A stretch of DNA of 64,000 bases. Origin: an uncultured Caulobacterales bacterium. GTDB lineage: Bacteria > Pseudomonadota > Alphaproteobacteria > Caulobacterales > Maricaulaceae. The DNA lies in NCBI GenBank assembly GCA_938009235.1, contig CALLIK010000003.1, positions 62,001-126,000 of the forward strand, written 5' to 3'. A model generated the notes under the pieces. That model was given only the letters and a program-made list of their open reading frames with translations, was not told where the DNA came from and did no database searches. Below, in pieces: positions 8,750 to 17,900 of this stretch. Numbering within the stretch: the first letter of the stretch is position 1; each line of letters opens with the position of its first letter. The position numbers and the translations under genes are program-made.

Positions 8750-10864
8750 TTAAAAGTCAGTTTCGCGCAACAGGATGCCCATAGTCGAATTCCAGACATT
8801 ACGTGCGGCACTACGGGGCTTCGCATCAATACGAACAACGCCGCGTTCTTCGCGCAGAAGCTGCTCTTCGGGCAATAGACCTGAGACTTTAAACACAGGA
8901 ATGTCAGCCACTGCGCGGCCCCTATCATCTTCGGTTACGGCGATAGGACCACCGCCAACAACGGTCAAGACAGGCTCGGTGATATAAATATCGGCTGTTG
9001 GGGCCAGATGCGCGAGGTATCCGATGCGTTTAGGTCGTCCAGCTTGATCGCTGATAAAGACGAATTCATTTCCAAGCGCTAAACGATCCGCTTGTCGTTC
9101 AGAGGGCAAAGCGATGAGTTCAGTTTTACTTGGGTCTGACACACGCAGCAGCGCGGTAGAGACTTGTATTTGTGTTCCAGCTGTCAGGCTGTCGGGAAGA
9201 TCGGAGACGACGCCGTTATGCGGTGCGCGCAAAGTTAAGCGATCTAATTCGCGCGTGACAGAGTCTAGCGCTTCGCGTTTTTGCTCTAATTCATCACGCA
9301 ATAAATCGCCTAGTTGTCGATCTTCTAGAGAGGCCGCACGTTGGTCCCAGCGGGCCTCAGCTATGTCTAACTCTAACAGCGCCAGAGTTTTAGCTTGATC
9401 TAAGGCAGGGGACGTCAATTGCATCATCACGTCTCCCGCTTCAACGCTTTGCCCGTTGGTAATGGACATGGAGGTAATACGCGCGGCGATGGGCGGAAAG
9501 AGCTGTGTGTCGTCTGCCGGGCGAATGAGGGCCGGCGCGCTGACGGTTGAAGGCCAAGGTACAACAAAGGCTAAAAGGGCACAGGTTGTGATCGCCAATG
9601 TGGCGCGGCCGTGATTATTGGACAAGATAGACATGCGTTGGCTCCACCAATGTTTGATTTCGCGCCAAAAGGGCAGGGCGATGAACATGGCAATCTCAAT
9701 AGTGAACAACACAATCCCGATTGCCTTGGGGAAAATGTGATGGACGAGGATAGCAATCCCCAGAAATAAGAAAAAACGATAGATCCATGTCGACCAAGCA
9801 TAAGCCGTCATGCCAAAAATGGCTTTGGGTGGATAATTTTCTTCCAACCCTTCGTCTATCCCGAAAAGCGTTTTTCGCATCGACCAACGGCCAACGGCAA
9901 AGCCTCGTTTTTGTAGGTTTTCGACGCCCAAAAGGTCACTAATGATGTAATATCCATCGAAGCGCATCCAAGGGTTCAGGTTGACAAAGAGGCTCATGGC
10001 CCAACTTGTTGTTGCCGCGAAAAAGGCAATAGAGCGGAAAATTCCGTCAGGTAAAAAGGCCCAAAGCAGGAGTGAAATCGCGGCGATACAAAGCTCGACG
10101 ATTATACCTGCACCGTTAATAAGTGTGCGAGATCGACGCTCCTGCACCCGCCATACATCCGTTGTGTCCGTATAAAGAATTGGGAACATCACGAGGAACG
10201 CGAGTCCGATAACGGGAACACGCGCGCCAAAATGCCTCGCGGCATAGGCATGTCCTAATTCGTGGAATATTTTCAGAACAACGAGGCTGAGGCCATAAAA
10301 GGCAAACCCTTGTGGCGTGAAGAAATAGAGGAATGTGGACAGGAAACTGTCCCATTGCCGACCTGCAAAATAGAGACCTATGAGGCCAAAACAGAGAATT
10401 GTTTTGAACAGAGCAGGGCGTAACCAACGCGAGACAGTAGGGCCTGTGCGGTTCAGAAAGCTTTGCGGATTCCAAAGCGGAATTCTAAAAAATAGATATT
10501 TATGAATTAATTGCTCATGCCACGGTTTGCGCATGGCGGCTTCATGCGTTGCGAGACGTTCGGCGTCTTGCGTCCCTTTTTGGTCCAACAGTTTTTCGCT
10601 CAATAGAAATTCCGTGAGCTCGCGAAGCTCATCTGACCCAAACTCTAAATCGGGATCAACGGCGGCTAAGTGGTTTATGAAGTCTTCAGGAGGAATTGTT
10701 TGCCATCGGGATAGAGCTGCAAAGGCGACATGACCTATGGCATGAAAACGTCCTCTCACAGGGTCATGTAAGAGCCACCGATCACGAAGTGCGTCACGCT
10801 CTAACCGTAATTCCTGTCTTAGTGCAGGCAGAGGCGGCGTTGGTTCAGTTGCCGCAGGCTGCAT
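8750..10864 (-). CDS. PqqD-like / M50 intramembrane metalloprotease / HlyD membrane-fusion protein
   Basis: 704 residues with a three-part architecture. Residues about 15-95 resemble a PqqD-type peptide-binding winged-helix domain (LERDALRDRWLLHDPVRGRFHAIG). Residues about 150-400 are a polytopic M50 (site-2 protease) domain with HELGHAYAARHFG (zinc HExxH at 201-205) and the second active-site motif NPWMRFDGYY (Asp303). After a further membrane segment (about 420-437), residues 440-704 form an HlyD/biotinyl-lipoyl adaptor with a short coiled coil (about 485-535). Inference: it recognises or cleaves an N-terminal signal at the membrane and links to the TolC channel. It is the last gene of a tight leftward operon, starting 3 nt after the preceding stop. 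The natural client is the LEPR-XLL giant protein encoded on the other side of the divergent promoter. Confidence 0.87.
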   Translation of the reverse strand: MQPAATEPTPPLPALRQELRLERDALRDRWLLHDPVRGRFHAIGHVAFAALSRWQTIPPEDFINHLAAVDPDLEFGSDELRELTEFLLSEKLLDQKGTQDAERLATHEAAMRKPWHEQLIHKYLFFRIPLWNPQSFLNRTGPTVSRWLRPALFKTILCFGLIGLYFAGRQWDSFLSTFLYFFTPQGFAFYGLSLVVLKIFHELGHAYAARHFGARVPVIGLAFLVMFPILYTDTTDVWRVQERRSRTLINGAGIIVELCIAAISLLLWAFLPDGIFRSIAFFAATTSWAMSLFVNLNPWMRFDGYYIISDLLGVENLQKRGFAVGRWSMRKTLFGIDEGLEENYPPKAIFGMTAYAWSTWIYRFFLFLGIAILVHHIFPKAIGIVLFTIEIAMFIALPFWREIKHWWSQRMSILSNNHGRATLAITTCALLAFVVPWPSTVSAPALIRPADDTQLFPPIAARITSMSITNGQSVEAGDVMMQLTSPALDQAKTLALLELDIAEARWDQRAASLEDRQLGDLLRDELEQKREALDSVTRELDRLTLRAPHNGVVSDLPDSLTAGTQIQVSTALLRVSDPSKTELIALPSERQADRLALGNEFVFISDQAGRPKRIGYLAHLAPTADIYITEPVLTVVGGGPIAVTEDDRGRAVADIPVFKVSGLLPEEQLLREERGVVRIDAKPRSAARNVWNSTMGILLRETDF

Positions 10865-10867
10865 TAC

Positions 10868-12223
10868 CTAGAGACCTGTCATTTGACGGGCTAACGTTAA
10901 AGGACGCCGTACTAAGAAATACGCAATAGGGGCTTTTTCGCCATAAATTTTAGCCACGCCGCGTGCGCCAATTCTAGGTATATCACCCTCCGTCAGTACA
11001 GCATGCGCATCAAATGCCATTCCGCCCTCTGGTAAAGTGACGGCTCTGTAACTGGCTCTCACAAGTTCTGCTTCTAGCGGCGTTACGGGGTCATTATCCA
11101 GAAACATCCGCACACGCGCACCCTCACGCAACGCCTCGCCGTGTGCGAGTGGGGCATGGAGACGTAAGAGTACGCGTGTGGGTTCAGCAATTCGAAGAAT
11201 TGCCTCACCATTGCTCACGGGCCGCCCAGTCAGCTCGGAGACATCTGAGAATAGCGCCAACCCATCACGGGGGGCGCGTAGAATTGTTTTATCTAATCTG
11301 TCTTTGGCGTAATCGCGCCGGGCTATTGCGAGTTCTGCCTCTGCATCAGCGACGGCAAGTTCACGTTTGGCTTCTGCGTCAACAAACGCTCTAAGCCCAG
11401 ACATACGGCGCCGAACTTCTGCGAGTTGAAGCTCTTTTTCGGCTAAAATGAGTTCATTCCGTAAGGTTACATCATCTAATTGGACCAAAGGATCGCCCGC
11501 TTTAACTTCCGCATTCGGAGTCACGAAAATTTCTTTTATCACACCGTCAAATTCGGCAGATAGAATAAAGGGTGTGTCGGCCACGACTTCTGCGGGGGCC
11601 AAAGTTGTCATTGGAATAGGGATGATCCCAATGAGCGCTAAGACTGCAACTGTGCCGTAGAACAGGTTTCTTTTCCGCGGCATCATGCGGGCGCGCTTTA
11701 TGCCTTTGCGTGCAGCGTGAACAAGGCCGTAAACTTCCCCTAATCGCGCCATAATTGCGACGTGCGAGTCCGCTGGCGACGTGGCGAATGCGAACAATAA
11801 CCCTCCTGCCTTTGGATCAGGTGAAAAGGGCGCATAATGTGCGTGAATGAAAGGGTAATTTATGAGGTCGCTGTCTCTTCGAGATTTAAATTCCCACTGA
11901 CATGCCGTGTCCAGATCACCTTTGCGTGCACGTGTTTTCAACTCGGTCGTAAGCCATTGCCCAAATGGGGTGTGGCGTTCCATTTGTTCCTGACCTGTCA
12001 CGGCTAAAATTTTTACATTTCCGCCTTTTCGGCTGATCCAAAAAATATGGCCGCAGTCAAGCATGTCTCGGGATCTGTTCACGGCTTGATGTTGAAGTGA
12101 TAAAACGTCTTTTGACGCTATGGCTTCGCCTTCGAGCCGGATCAGTGTTTCCAAAACGCTGGAGGACCTAGCGCGTTTCGCCTTTGGAGGTGTAACTGAC
12201 CTTAATTTGACGGGCTCAACCAT
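10868..12223 (-). CDS. HlyD-family adaptor with N-terminal GAF-like cytoplasmic domain
   Basis: 451 residues. Residues about 22-170 form a soluble domain with GAF-like pattern (LETLIRLEGEAIASKDVLSL, CGHIFWISRKGG, then LLFAFATSP). A basic stretch (RKGIKRARMMPRKR) and one transmembrane helix (about 187-206) follow. The periplasmic HlyD part has lipoyl half-motifs at 210-250 and 315-345 around a coiled coil rich in Ala/Glu/Arg (about 255-312), then a beta-barrel. It would bridge the inner membrane and the TolC-like channel while exposing a possible sensory or docking domain to the cytoplasm. The upstream stop TAA is 3 nt from its ATG, implying coupled translation. The GAF call rests on pattern only; family assignment to HlyD is firm. 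Confidence 0.82.
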   Translation of the reverse strand: MVEPVKLRSVTPPKAKRARSSSVLETLIRLEGEAIASKDVLSLQHQAVNRSRDMLDCGHIFWISRKGGNVKILAVTGQEQMERHTPFGQWLTTELKTRARKGDLDTACQWEFKSRRDSDLINYPFIHAHYAPFSPDPKAGGLLFAFATSPADSHVAIMARLGEVYGLVHAARKGIKRARMMPRKRNLFYGTVAVLALIGIIPIPMTTLAPAEVVADTPFILSAEFDGVIKEIFVTPNAEVKAGDPLVQLDDVTLRNELILAEKELQLAEVRRRMSGLRAFVDAEAKRELAVADAEAELAIARRDYAKDRLDKTILRAPRDGLALFSDVSELTGRPVSNGEAILRIAEPTRVLLRLHAPLAHGEALREGARVRMFLDNDPVTPLEAELVRASYRAVTLPEGGMAFDAHAVLTEGDIPRIGARGVAKIYGEKAPIAYFLVRRPLTLARQMTGL

Positions 12224-12226
12224 TAA

Positions 12227-12988
12227 TTAAAGGTCCGGAAATTGAGCGATACCGCTCATACCAGGGCGGCTATTATGCTCACCCGTCATACGAGCCGTAA
12301 TCTCTATCGTCTGGCTCACGGGATCAACAACCGCTGATAAACGCTGTACTCTCGCGGAAACGGATTCGCCTGTTTCATCGACTTTGAACGTAAATTTAGC
12401 ACCAGGCTTTACCCAGCCTGCCCATTTAGACGGGGCTATGATTGAAACTTCTGTCGTGCCCGCTCGATTGATTGAGTAAAGAGGTTGCCCAGCCTGCGCT
12501 GACTCGTATGCGTCGACGTGACGTTCGGTAATGAATCCCGGAAACGGAGCAAAAATTGTGCAGTCTTTTAACGCAATTTTTAATGATGAAATTTCTGCAG
12601 TGATTTGGTCTCGCTCTGACTTTGCAATCGAAACGTCGAGAGCGCCTGCAGCGCCCATCTGTAATAATTCGGCTTGGTTTTCATATTTCAAAGATTGAGT
12701 TGCAAGGGCTGCTCGTTTGGAGTTGAGCTCAGCATCTTGTCTGTCGCAATCAAACTCAGCCAATGTCGTGCCGCGTTTTACATATTGACCCGCCTTGTAT
12801 GGTGCGGAAGTTAGTTTGCCTGTCATGCCCGCTGAAATATCGGCTGATTGGCCTGCTACAAGGACGCCACGTGCGGAAACAACTGCCTCTGAAGTGTCGC
12901 CTTTTCCTGCGGCTTCTAGTGCAAAAACAGGTGTAGCTAGAGCTGTTATAGACAGTGCAAACACTGTGTGGAGGATGAGATGATGCAT
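12227..12988 (-). CDS. Periplasmic adaptor (membrane-fusion) protein, RND/HlyD type
   Basis: 253 residues from the ATG at 12986-12988. That start yields a clean signal peptide (MHHLILHTVFALSITALATPVFA, cleavage after about residue 23); a longer reading would place extra residues in front of the signal. Features are the barrel-sandwich segment VSARGVLVAGQSADISAGMTGKL, the conserved VKRGTTLAEFDC, a short coiled coil (KSERDQITAEISSLKIAL), and the second lipoyl half CTIFAPFPGFITERHVDAYE, followed by the beta-barrel. It is secreted rather than membrane anchored and is shorter than typical RND adaptors. First gene of the three-gene leftward operon, it probably works with the two fused HlyD proteins and the divergent TolC homologue. 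No pump (RND or ABC) is encoded beside it. Confidence 0.87.
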   Translation of the reverse strand: MHHLILHTVFALSITALATPVFALEAAGKGDTSEAVVSARGVLVAGQSADISAGMTGKLTSAPYKAGQYVKRGTTLAEFDCDRQDAELNSKRAALATQSLKYENQAELLQMGAAGALDVSIAKSERDQITAEISSLKIALKDCTIFAPFPGFITERHVDAYESAQAGQPLYSINRAGTTEVSIIAPSKWAGWVKPGAKFTFKVDETGESVSARVQRLSAVVDPVSQTIEITARMTGEHNSRPGMSGIAQFPDL

Positions 12989-13250
12989 GGTAAGCCCTAC
13001 TTGTACAATTACACTCAAAGATTGCACTATAGACGTTAATCTTGGCTTAAAATGCAATTATAAGTTATTAAAACTTAGGGGTTTTTTACTGTATAGTTGC
13101 ATATTTCTATATCTATCAATTGGTTATATAATTAATAATTAATTACCTTGCTTTTTCCACCTCAAATAATTCAATTTCTACGAGTATTTTAATATTTAAT
13201 TTAAACCTCCTGGTCTAACCACAACTAAAGATAGCATATTGGAGGCTCAG
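12989..13250. promoter_or_regulatory. AT-rich divergent promoter region of the export locus
   Basis: This very AT-rich spacer, notably at 13070-13210, separates the leftward adaptor operon from the rightward tolC-like gene and must contain both promoters. Many TATAAT-like stretches (for example around 13125-13145) are present, so individual promoters cannot be assigned with confidence. The composition contrasts with both flanks and would suit nucleoid-protein or stress-sigma control (inference). Confidence 0.5.
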
Positions 13251-14738
13251 ATGCGAAAATTATTATTAGGAACAGCGTGTGGTGCGGCAGTTGTACTGGC
13301 TGGCTGTTCTACTAACGTGGCGCGCGTATCAGAGGCCGACGCTATAAAAAATGCTTCGTATTCACGTGCAGAAATTAGCTCACGGCAAACACCAGTGACA
13401 CAATCAGTGTCTTTGTATGAGGCTATGGCACGTGCGCTTAAACACAACCTCGACCATCGTGTTAAAATGATGGAAGCAGATTTAGCGCAAGCTGATTACG
13501 ATCTTTCACGGTGGGACATGTTGCCGAAAGTTGTCGCGAATGGACAATATTATGGGCGTTCAAATGAAGCGGGCTCATCATCGCTCTCACTTCTCTCGGG
13601 GCGACAATCCCTTGAGCCGTCAACATCTACAGACCGTGATGTATATACAGGAGATCTAACGGCGAGTTGGAATATTTTAGATTTTGGTTTGTCAAAAATT
13701 CGAGCTGAGCAGCTAGGCAATGAGGCGTTGATCCAAGAAGAGCGACGTCGCAAAGCCATCATAAAAATTATGGAAGACGTACATCGCTCATACTATCGTG
13801 CTGTGTCTGCTGAACGTTTAGCTAACCGCCTCACGACATTAGAAGGTGATGTTAAGAGCGCCTTTGAGACGTCACGACAGCAATTTTCCCTTCGCCGTAC
13901 AGCGCCAATGCCTGCTTTGTCATATCAGCGTGAACTTAACGATATTCAGGCACAAGCCTTACGCCTCACTCGTGACATGCAAATGGCGAAACTGGAACTT
14001 GCCGCACTCATGGGTCTGTCTCCAGATCAAGACTACACGCTTCAAGTCCCTGATAAAATGCCGCGACCAGGGCGTTTAGTCATGTCCTATGATGAGATGA
14101 TTGATCAGGCGCTTAAGAACCGCCCAGAAATTCGCGAAAATCTTTATGCGCAACGAATTGGCGAAAAAGAAATTAAAAAAGCGACCTTAGAAGCCCTGCC
14201 ATCCCTTGAGGGATTTCTAGGTGTGGATGCGTCCTCTAATGATTTTTTGTACAATAGTGATTGGACGGGTTACGGCGCAAGAGCGAGCTGGAACTTGCTC
14301 AAAGTTTTCTCGACTGGAAAGCGCAAGAAAAAAGCTAAAGCACAGCTAGCGCTTGAACGCGAACGTGGTCTTGCCACCGCAATGGCGGTCATGACACAAG
14401 TCGGTGTCGCGCGGACACGCTATGAAAGCCTCACCAAAGAATACAAAACAGCCAATGATGGCGCGATGGTTCAAGGCGATATTTTAGGTCAAATTGAAGC
14501 GCTTTCGAAAGCTTCCTCAGCCTCTAAACAAACACTGGTGCGTGAACGTATGAACGGTCTTCTTTCAGAAGCGCGCCGTGATGCTGTCATGGCGGAAATG
14601 GCTGAAGCTGCAGCTCACCTCTACACTGCCATTGGATATGACCCCTATGCGGTTGGGGTTGATGGCACAGAAGACATTGAAACAATCGCTGCCAGTTTAA
14701 AAACCCTTTGGACCGATCGGGCCCAAAGTCAGCGTTAA
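13251..14738 (+). CDS. TolC-family outer-membrane channel, lipoprotein type
   Basis: 495 residues from the ATG at 13251, preceded by GGAGG at 5-nt spacing; a TTG in frame at 13239 overlaps that ribosome site and is rejected. The N-terminus has a lipoprotein signal ending VLAGC (Cys about 19). Two repeated OEP halves follow: SLYEAMARALKHNLDHRVKM begins the first and MSYDEMIDQALKNRPEIREN the second, with long amphipathic helices and beta segments (GDLTASWNILDFGLSK; YGARASWNLLKVFSTGKRKK). It should form the trimeric outer-membrane duct for export through the adaptors encoded divergently. It is immediately followed by the giant surface-protein gene, as expected for a dedicated exporter. Confidence 0.92.
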   Translation: MRKLLLGTACGAAVVLAGCSTNVARVSEADAIKNASYSRAEISSRQTPVTQSVSLYEAMARALKHNLDHRVKMMEADLAQADYDLSRWDMLPKVVANGQYYGRSNEAGSSSLSLLSGRQSLEPSTSTDRDVYTGDLTASWNILDFGLSKIRAEQLGNEALIQEERRRKAIIKIMEDVHRSYYRAVSAERLANRLTTLEGDVKSAFETSRQQFSLRRTAPMPALSYQRELNDIQAQALRLTRDMQMAKLELAALMGLSPDQDYTLQVPDKMPRPGRLVMSYDEMIDQALKNRPEIRENLYAQRIGEKEIKKATLEALPSLEGFLGVDASSNDFLYNSDWTGYGARASWNLLKVFSTGKRKKKAKAQLALERERGLATAMAVMTQVGVARTRYESLTKEYKTANDGAMVQGDILGQIEALSKASSASKQTLVRERMNGLLSEARRDAVMAEMAEAAAHLYTAIGYDPYAVGVDGTEDIETIAASLKTLWTDRAQSQR

Positions 14739-14767
14739 ACCGCTTACAGGCTAACGTACTTGTTCCG

Positions 14768-14819
14768 AAAGTTTCGACCCCATCGTGTGATGGATATGAT
14801 CGGCGCGTTTCGAAACTTT
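14768..14819 (+). promoter_or_regulatory. Nested inverted repeat after the tolC-like gene
   Basis: AAAGTTTCGA (14768-14777) is an inverted repeat of TCGAAACTTT (14810-14819), and a smaller CCATC/GATGG hairpin lies in the loop. It is located 30 nt after the tolC stop. It lacks a T tract, so it may attenuate or stabilise mRNA rather than terminate; an operator for the downstream giant gene is also possible. Confidence 0.4.
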
Positions 14820-14881
14820 ACCATCGGCCAAAATCAGACTTCGTGATGCACGTTTTTTCCCCTTTACGTGTCTCGCGACTG

Positions 14882-14929
14882 GCTCGGTTGCATAAGAGTT
14901 TTCCAAAGTAACTCTCAATGCAACCGAGC
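14882..14929 (+). promoter_or_regulatory. Strong leader hairpin just before the giant gene
   Basis: GCTCGGTTGCAT (14882-14893) pairs with ATGCAACCGAGC (14918-14929), and an inner AGAGTT/AACTCT stem (14895-14900 with 14910-14915) extends it, with a 9-nt loop. The hairpin ends 40 nt before the start codon of the giant protein and has no poly-T tail. It is therefore better placed as a 5'-leader control or processing element than as an intrinsic terminator. Confidence 0.55.
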
Positions 14930-14968
14930 TAAAACCCACCAATGCCGAATTGTATGGAAGAGTTGACC

Positions 14969-17900
14969 ATGTCCAAAAATAGTAAAAACACCCTCACAAA
15001 TACACTTAAGAGTAGTTCGTCACGCCTTGGACTTCGGGCGCTTGAACCTCGCATACTTTTGGATGCAGCTGGTTTTGTAACAGGTGCAGACGTTGCAATG
15101 GAGGCACTCGATACTCAGAGTGTTGCTGAAGACATGGCGCTTCTATTCGAAAATACCGCCATGGAGGAAGAACAACGCGAACAATTAGAACACATTGACA
15201 CATTACTCTTAGCGCTCAGCGATGCTGAAGAGAGCAAGGATACAGCGACACTACCATTGCATGATGGCGGCAAAGACTATGACATTAAATCTACTACGCC
15301 AGTTATCATGGATGATGGTGGAAAAGACTATGGTATAAAAATCGTTACGCCAGTTACATCCAGTGATCGTATCAATGCAACTTTGACAGAGGCGACGACT
15401 CCAACAGGCGAAGCTCCATCGCTTGATCTTGATTCAGTCGACACAGCTCCGACGCCTGGAACAGATGGCTTTAGTTCTTTTAGCTTTGGTAATCCAACAA
15501 TAACCAATGATGGACAAACAGAAGCTAACGATGGAGTCGGTAATGGCGAGACTGCACTTTATGAAAATGTCGGACTATTTAATGGTCAAGACGTAGACTT
15601 ACGGGCCGTTACCGTTAGCGTAGATGGCGGAGATCCTGATTTCAATCTCACAGATTTTGGCGATGGAAACGATGATAATGCGAACGTAACGCTGGCGTCG
15701 AATAGCGTCACCGTTGTTCGCTGGGAAGTGATTGATTCTGATACTGGCGCGCCTGTTGCTGCGAATTTTACACTCTTAATAACTGATCTTGATCAAGCGG
15801 GAAATCAAAACAATGGGTTTGCAGGTGAGAGAATTTCTGTGTCGCAAGACGCCATAGATGGTTATGTTCTAAACGGAGTTAGCGATTTAACACCTACATT
15901 AGTGGGTGACGTTTTAACATTTGAACCTGCCGATGATGATCCGGGGACGCCTGGCCAAGATCCAACTAATGGTGTGCAGTTAGTTTTCTCGTCTACATCA
16001 AATTTTGAAATTACATATGACAGAAGCGGAGCCCGTAACTTTACTTTCGATGGTAATTTCACGTCGATTTTTACTGACGCAGAAACAACAGATACTAACG
16101 CTGATTATGGCGCTGTTTTTACCGAAGGTGAAGCGCCGCAGGCCATTGCCAATGACACAATTCAAATCATAGATGACGGGGATATTGCAGGCGCAACAAT
16201 TACGTTGACCAATCCAGAAGCTGATGACCGAATTAATGTACCCGTGAATTTGCCAACTGGCATCACAGTCCAGTTTTCCAATGATAATCAAATCATACTG
16301 ACAGGTACAGCCACGCCTGACGAGTATGAGCAAGCTATTTTAGCGATCACATTTGAAAATACGTCAACAGACCCGAACGAGACGACGACGCGTCTCATTG
16401 ATATCACGATTACTGATGACGGAAATAATACGTCAAATCTTGCAACTGCGGCCATGGAAGTTGTGGCCGTTGCGGGTTCAGTTGTGCCTCCCGTTAATAT
16501 CGTTGCGACGAATGATACAGATATGGACGGCGTCTCTGACGAAAATGACATAGATGACGATAATGATGGTATTTTGGATACGGCTGAAGGCGATGGCGGT
16601 ACTTACACCGGTCAGTTTGATTATGAAGTTGATGAGTTTGATACTGATGGTGTGGTTGGTTTTTCATCAAGTGTAGCTGAGCTTGATGGAGAAGAGATTA
16701 CAACGGGACAAAGTTCTGAGCATGAGCATGGCGATCGTTCACCTCTACTTTCCGAAGGTGATGTCGTTACTTTTTCTCTAAATGGGGGCACTCTTATACT
16801 CGCGGTCACTATCGACCAGCTCAGTGCTGATGCTGAAATTGGTATTAAATACCAAAACGAAGGTGGAAACCCTAATTTCGAATTAAGGGGTGTTTCTGAC
16901 GCAGAAGATTTAGAAGAACGCGCAGACCTGAACTTACAGTTCTTTGATGCTACCGATCCTGCTTTTGCAGCAGCAAATGGTTTCGGAGACATAGCTCAAA
17001 TCATCAGCAGCGGAGGGGGTGATCCTGTGCAGGTCACGTCAAGCATTCGTATTTCTGACATTGATCTGGATGGGCGTCTTGAAGGTGTTTCCGCAAGTTT
17101 GAGTAGTCTGGCTTCCTACACCCTTGAAGGCGACAATGGTTCTTTTACGCCTGTTATTGAGGACGAATCTGTCGTCTTCAGAGGTACGGTTGTGAACCCA
17201 ACTGACAATGTACAGTTGAATTTCCTTAATGTTGATGCCTTCGACATCAGCCTTCTGAACAATCAAGACTCTCGAGCTGGATTCTCATTCAATTTCTCAC
17301 AGTTTGGGTTTAATACCGCAGAGACGACAACCACTGGGTTAGATAGTGATGGGGATGGCATTGATGACCATCTTGATATTGATTCAGATAATGACGGTAT
17401 TACAGATAATATTGAAGCTCAGACTACTGTTGGATATATCGCGCCAAATGCAGATGATGCGGCGACTTTAGAAATAAATACAGGTTTAAATTCCGCATAC
17501 GTACCAACAAATGGTTTGATAGCCGTCAATACTGACGGGGATGATTTTGCAGATTATATCGATACGGATTCTGATGATGAAGGTGCGGGAGATACAATCG
17601 AAGCGGGTCTAACTGGTACTGCGGTAGATCTATCTGATGCGACGACTGACGCTGATGGTGATGGCTTGTTCGATGTGTTCGACACACAAAATGGCACGCT
17701 GGCTGATGACGGTTTTGACGTCAACGAAAGCAATGCTACCGGCGCAGCAGCGCTTCTTGATAGTGACGGAGATGCTAGCGGCGGAGTACCATTGGTAGAG
17801 GATGTTGATTTCCGTGATGCGACACTTCCTTTGGATACAGATGATGATGGCGTTATAGATGATATTGATATCGATGATGACAATGACGGGATTTTGGATG

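Noticed and set aside
8740..8928. Short open frame on the minus strand overlapping the M50-HlyD gene end
   Set aside because: Lies within the coding region in another frame, with no ribosome site.
12227..12988. Adaptor as part of an RND multidrug pump
   Set aside because: No RND transporter gene is adjacent; operon partners are HlyD/M50 fusions.
14942..14968. Upstream in-frame ATGs for the giant protein
   Set aside because: Neither has a ribosome site; GGAAGAG points to 14969.
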